A stretch of 7,994 bases of DNA from Thermoplasmata archaeon (GTDB taxonomy: Archaea > Thermoplasmatota > Thermoplasmata > Thermoplasmatales > Thermoplasmataceae), in NCBI GenBank assembly GCA_021811635.1, contig JAJZNS010000006.1, positions 1 to 7,994 of the forward strand, written 5' to 3'. The notes beneath the pieces are model-generated. The model was given only the letters and a program-made list of their open reading frames with translations. It was not told the DNA's origin and did no database searches. Positions 6,292-7,994 of this stretch are shown piece after piece; within the stretch, counting starts at the first letter, position 1; every line of letters starts with the position of its first letter. A program made the position numbers and the translations under genes.

Positions 6292-7302
6292 ATGTCACCA
6301 AGTGCTGCCGACTTACAGTCCGGCGACGATCTGATCAAACGGGGTTTCGCTAAGATGACCAAGGGGGGCGTCATAATGGACGTCACCACGGTTGAACAGG
6401 CCAGAGTGGCCGAGAATGCCGGCGCGGTTGCCGTAATGGCTCTCGAGAAGGTTCCTGCCGACATCAGGGCCGCCGGGGGCGTTGCGAGGATGGCAGACCC
6501 AGGCAGGATCCGGGAAATTATGGATGCAGTCACAATACCCGTCATGGCCAAGGTGAGGATTGGGCACATCTCGGAAGGTTACACTCTTGCAGCCCTCGGG
6601 GTGGACATGCTGGACGAAAGCGAAGTCCTGACTCCGGCCGATCCGTATTTCCACCTTTACAAGAGGGATTACAAGCTCCCCTTTGTTTGCGGTGCACGCA
6701 ATATAGGTGAAGCTGTAAGGAGGATATTTGAAGGCGCAGCTATGATAAGAACGAAGGGAGAAGCCGGGACAGGAAACATAATTGAAGCTGTGCGCCACAT
6801 GAGGCTTATGAATGAAGGAATGGCGCTCTTACAGAAAAGCGATACCTCCGCATTGGAAATCATGGCAAGAGAAATCTCAAGGCCGTACGTGAAGCTGAGG
6901 GAGGATGTTTATAAGGGCCTGCTGCCCGAGGGCACCGAAATTGACACCCAGGGACTCTTTTATGGCAACAGCCTTTCAGACATACAGGAAGGGATACTGG
7001 CAATCCTGAAAGACATTAAGGAGAATGGAAAGCTCCCAGTGGTAAACTTTGCTGCGGGGGGAGTCGCAACACCTGCGGACGGTGCCCTGATGATGAAACT
7101 CGGCGCTGATGGAGTTTTCGTTGGCAGCGGTATTTTCAAGTCCCAGGATCCAACCGAGATGGCAAAGGCAGTAGTTGACGCTGTGCAGAACTTTGAGAAT
7201 TACGAGCTCATCGGTCAGGCATCGGGTGGTCTGCTGTCGATGGACGGCATGGAAATCGACCAGATTCCCGGTGACAAGAGGCTGCAGGAAAGAGGCTGGT
7301 AA
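6292..7302 (+). CDS. pdxS: Pyridoxal 5'-phosphate synthase subunit PdxS
   Basis: PdxS makes pyridoxal 5'-phosphate from ribose 5-phosphate, glyceraldehyde 3-phosphate and ammonia in the DXP-independent pathway; PdxT glutaminase normally supplies the ammonia. From ATG 6292 it has 336 residues. The catalytic residues are in place: D30 in GGVIMDV, K87 in VMAKVRIGH and K155 in [10 protein letters not shown]. Their spacing equals that of Bacillus D24/K81/K149. [20 protein letters not shown] and the C-terminal LQERGW are also canonical. Between about residues 200 and 246 there are roughly 37 more residues than in the Bacillus enzyme, a type of insertion known from archaeal PdxS. A TTG 17 codons upstream would place the TATA box inside the gene and is rejected. 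pdxT is not in view; the next gene is a DUF92 protein seven bases downstream. Confidence 0.95.
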   Translation: MSPSAADLQSGDDLIKRGFAKMTKGGVIMDVTTVEQARVAENAGAVAVMALEKVPADIRAAGGVARMADPGRIREIMDAVTIPVMAKVRIGHISEGYTLAALGVDMLDESEVLTPADPYFHLYKRDYKLPFVCGARNIGEAVRRIFEGAAMIRTKGEAGTGNIIEAVRHMRLMNEGMALLQKSDTSALEIMAREISRPYVKLREDVYKGLLPEGTEIDTQGLFYGNSLSDIQEGILAILKDIKENGKLPVVNFAAGGVATPADGALMMKLGADGVFVGSGIFKSQDPTEMAKAVVDAVQNFENYELIGQASGGLLSMDGMEIDQIPGDKRLQERGW

Positions 7303-7309
7303 GCCTTAG

Positions 7310-7994
7310 ATGTTGTTTCTTCAACTGATTGCATTAGCTGCAATACTCATAATTTTCTTCATCCTATCTGTCAAATTCAGATTTCTGGACACCAGGGGAA
7401 GCGTAATAGCCCTTTTGCTTGGCCTGGCTATAGGAATATTTGGCGGGCTGGACTGGCTTATCCTTATGCTTGTGTTTGCTGTCACCTCGTACGGGGCAAC
7501 CAGGGCATGGCTTGAATTCAAGCAGAAAAAACACCTCCAGGAGGGTACAAATGGCGAGAGGCACTTTTCCAACGTAATATCGGCCGGCCTGCCCGGCCTG
7601 ATTGTGGTCTTCTTCAATGTCCTCAACTCATACTGGATTAATGCCAACATCAATTTCTTCCTGATTTTTGCGGTGTCATACGCAGTCATAGAGGCCGACA
7701 CCTTTGCTTCGGAGATAGGGATAATTGATCCCAAGGTGGTCATGGTAACAACCATGAAAGAGACCACTCAGGGTGCCAACGGAGGTGTATCACTGACCGG
7801 GACCATTGCCTCGTTTGCAGGAGGATTTGTTATAGCAGCTGCTTACGATATCCTTTCCGGTTCATTTTCGATCGTAGACAATTTGATCATAGTAGCACTT
7901 GCCGCTCTTGGATCGCTGGTCGACAGCATACTGGGGGCTACACTGGAAAACAGGAATCTCATCACGAAGGGCCAGGTGAACTTCCTTTCGTCTA
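7310..7994 (+). CDS. DUF92 (TIGR00297) integral membrane protein, 3' end outside window
   Basis: An open frame runs from ATG 7310 through the right edge, 228 residues so far. An in-frame TAG directly precedes the ATG, so the start cannot lie upstream. Hydrophobic segments fall at about 4-22, 31-60, 89-106, 115-127, 164-180 and 190-209. The DUF92 signatures are present: EADTFASEIG (128-137), TTMKETTQGANGGVSLTGT (147-165) and SLVDSILGATLE (202-213). The family is related to the plant VTE6 phytyl-phosphate kinase, so a role in phosphorylating an isoprenoid phosphate is possible, but the archaeal function is unknown. It lies seven bases after pdxS with no TATA box between, so the two are probably cotranscribed. 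Only a weak GAGG (7292-7295) precedes it. At least one more C-terminal span is probably missing. Confidence 0.85.
   Translation, partial: MLFLQLIALAAILIIFFILSVKFRFLDTRGSVIALLLGLAIGIFGGLDWLILMLVFAVTSYGATRAWLEFKQKKHLQEGTNGERHFSNVISAGLPGLIVVFFNVLNSYWINANINFFLIFAVSYAVIEADTFASEIGIIDPKVVMVTTMKETTQGANGGVSLTGTIASFAGGFVIAAAYDILSGSFSIVDNLIIVALAALGSLVDSILGATLENRNLITKGQVNFLSS

Noticed and set aside
7321..7767. 148-codon open frame on the minus strand
   Set aside because: It is antisense to the DUF92 gene, whose family motifs are clear on the plus strand; the minus-strand product has no recognisable motif.

Overview
The window looks like chromosomal DNA of an archaeon, most likely an acidophile of the Thermoplasmata (Thermoplasmatales and relatives). 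Three things suggest this. The proteins are archaeal in type: SerRS with the motif-3 form NNTGIATTR, PdxS with a long internal insertion, and a DUF92 membrane protein. AGG and AGA are heavily used for arginine. Nearly every first gene of a transcription unit has an A/T-rich TATA-like box about 24-32 bases before its start codon, which is the layout of leaderless or nearly leaderless archaeal transcripts. The order-level placement is inference; no rRNA is present to confirm it.

Layout from left to right: (1) 3-119, the C-terminal tail of a DDE transposase entering from outside the window, followed by about 230 bases without an intact gene. The minus strand of that stretch reads like a frameshifted relic. 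(2) 353-1360 (+), a threonine-synthase-like PLP enzyme with a zinc ribbon, convergent with (3) 1363-1809 (-), an OsmC-family thiol peroxidase. (4) 1946-3268 (+), seryl-tRNA synthetase, whose stop codon abuts that of (5) 3269-4705 (-), an Fe-S/FAD oxidoreductase like the small subunit of glutamate synthase. (6) 4820-5197 (-), a DUF1634 membrane protein, and (7) 5181-6164 (-), a TauE/SafE-type anion permease; the two overlap by 17 bases and form one operon. (8) 6292-7302 (+), PdxS, the synthase subunit of PLP synthase, followed 7 bases later by (9) 7310 to beyond the right edge (+), a DUF92/TIGR00297 integral membrane protein cut by the window.

Most of the content is metabolism and translation: PLP synthesis (PdxS), a PLP-using enzyme, a tRNA synthetase, redox enzymes and an exporter pair. 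No defence system, CRISPR array, tRNA, rRNA or prophage was seen. The points most worth following up are the TauE/DUF1634 two-part membrane system beside an Fe-S flavoprotein of unknown partner, the unusual phosphate loop of the threonine-synthase-like enzyme, a possible leaderless micro-gene over a perfect dyad at 4758-4842, and the broken minus-strand relic beside the transposase. Four start codons were placed downstream of the longest open frame (serS, the flavoprotein, pdxS) or accepted as non-ATG on promoter or Shine-Dalgarno evidence (TauE GTG, DUF1634 TTG).
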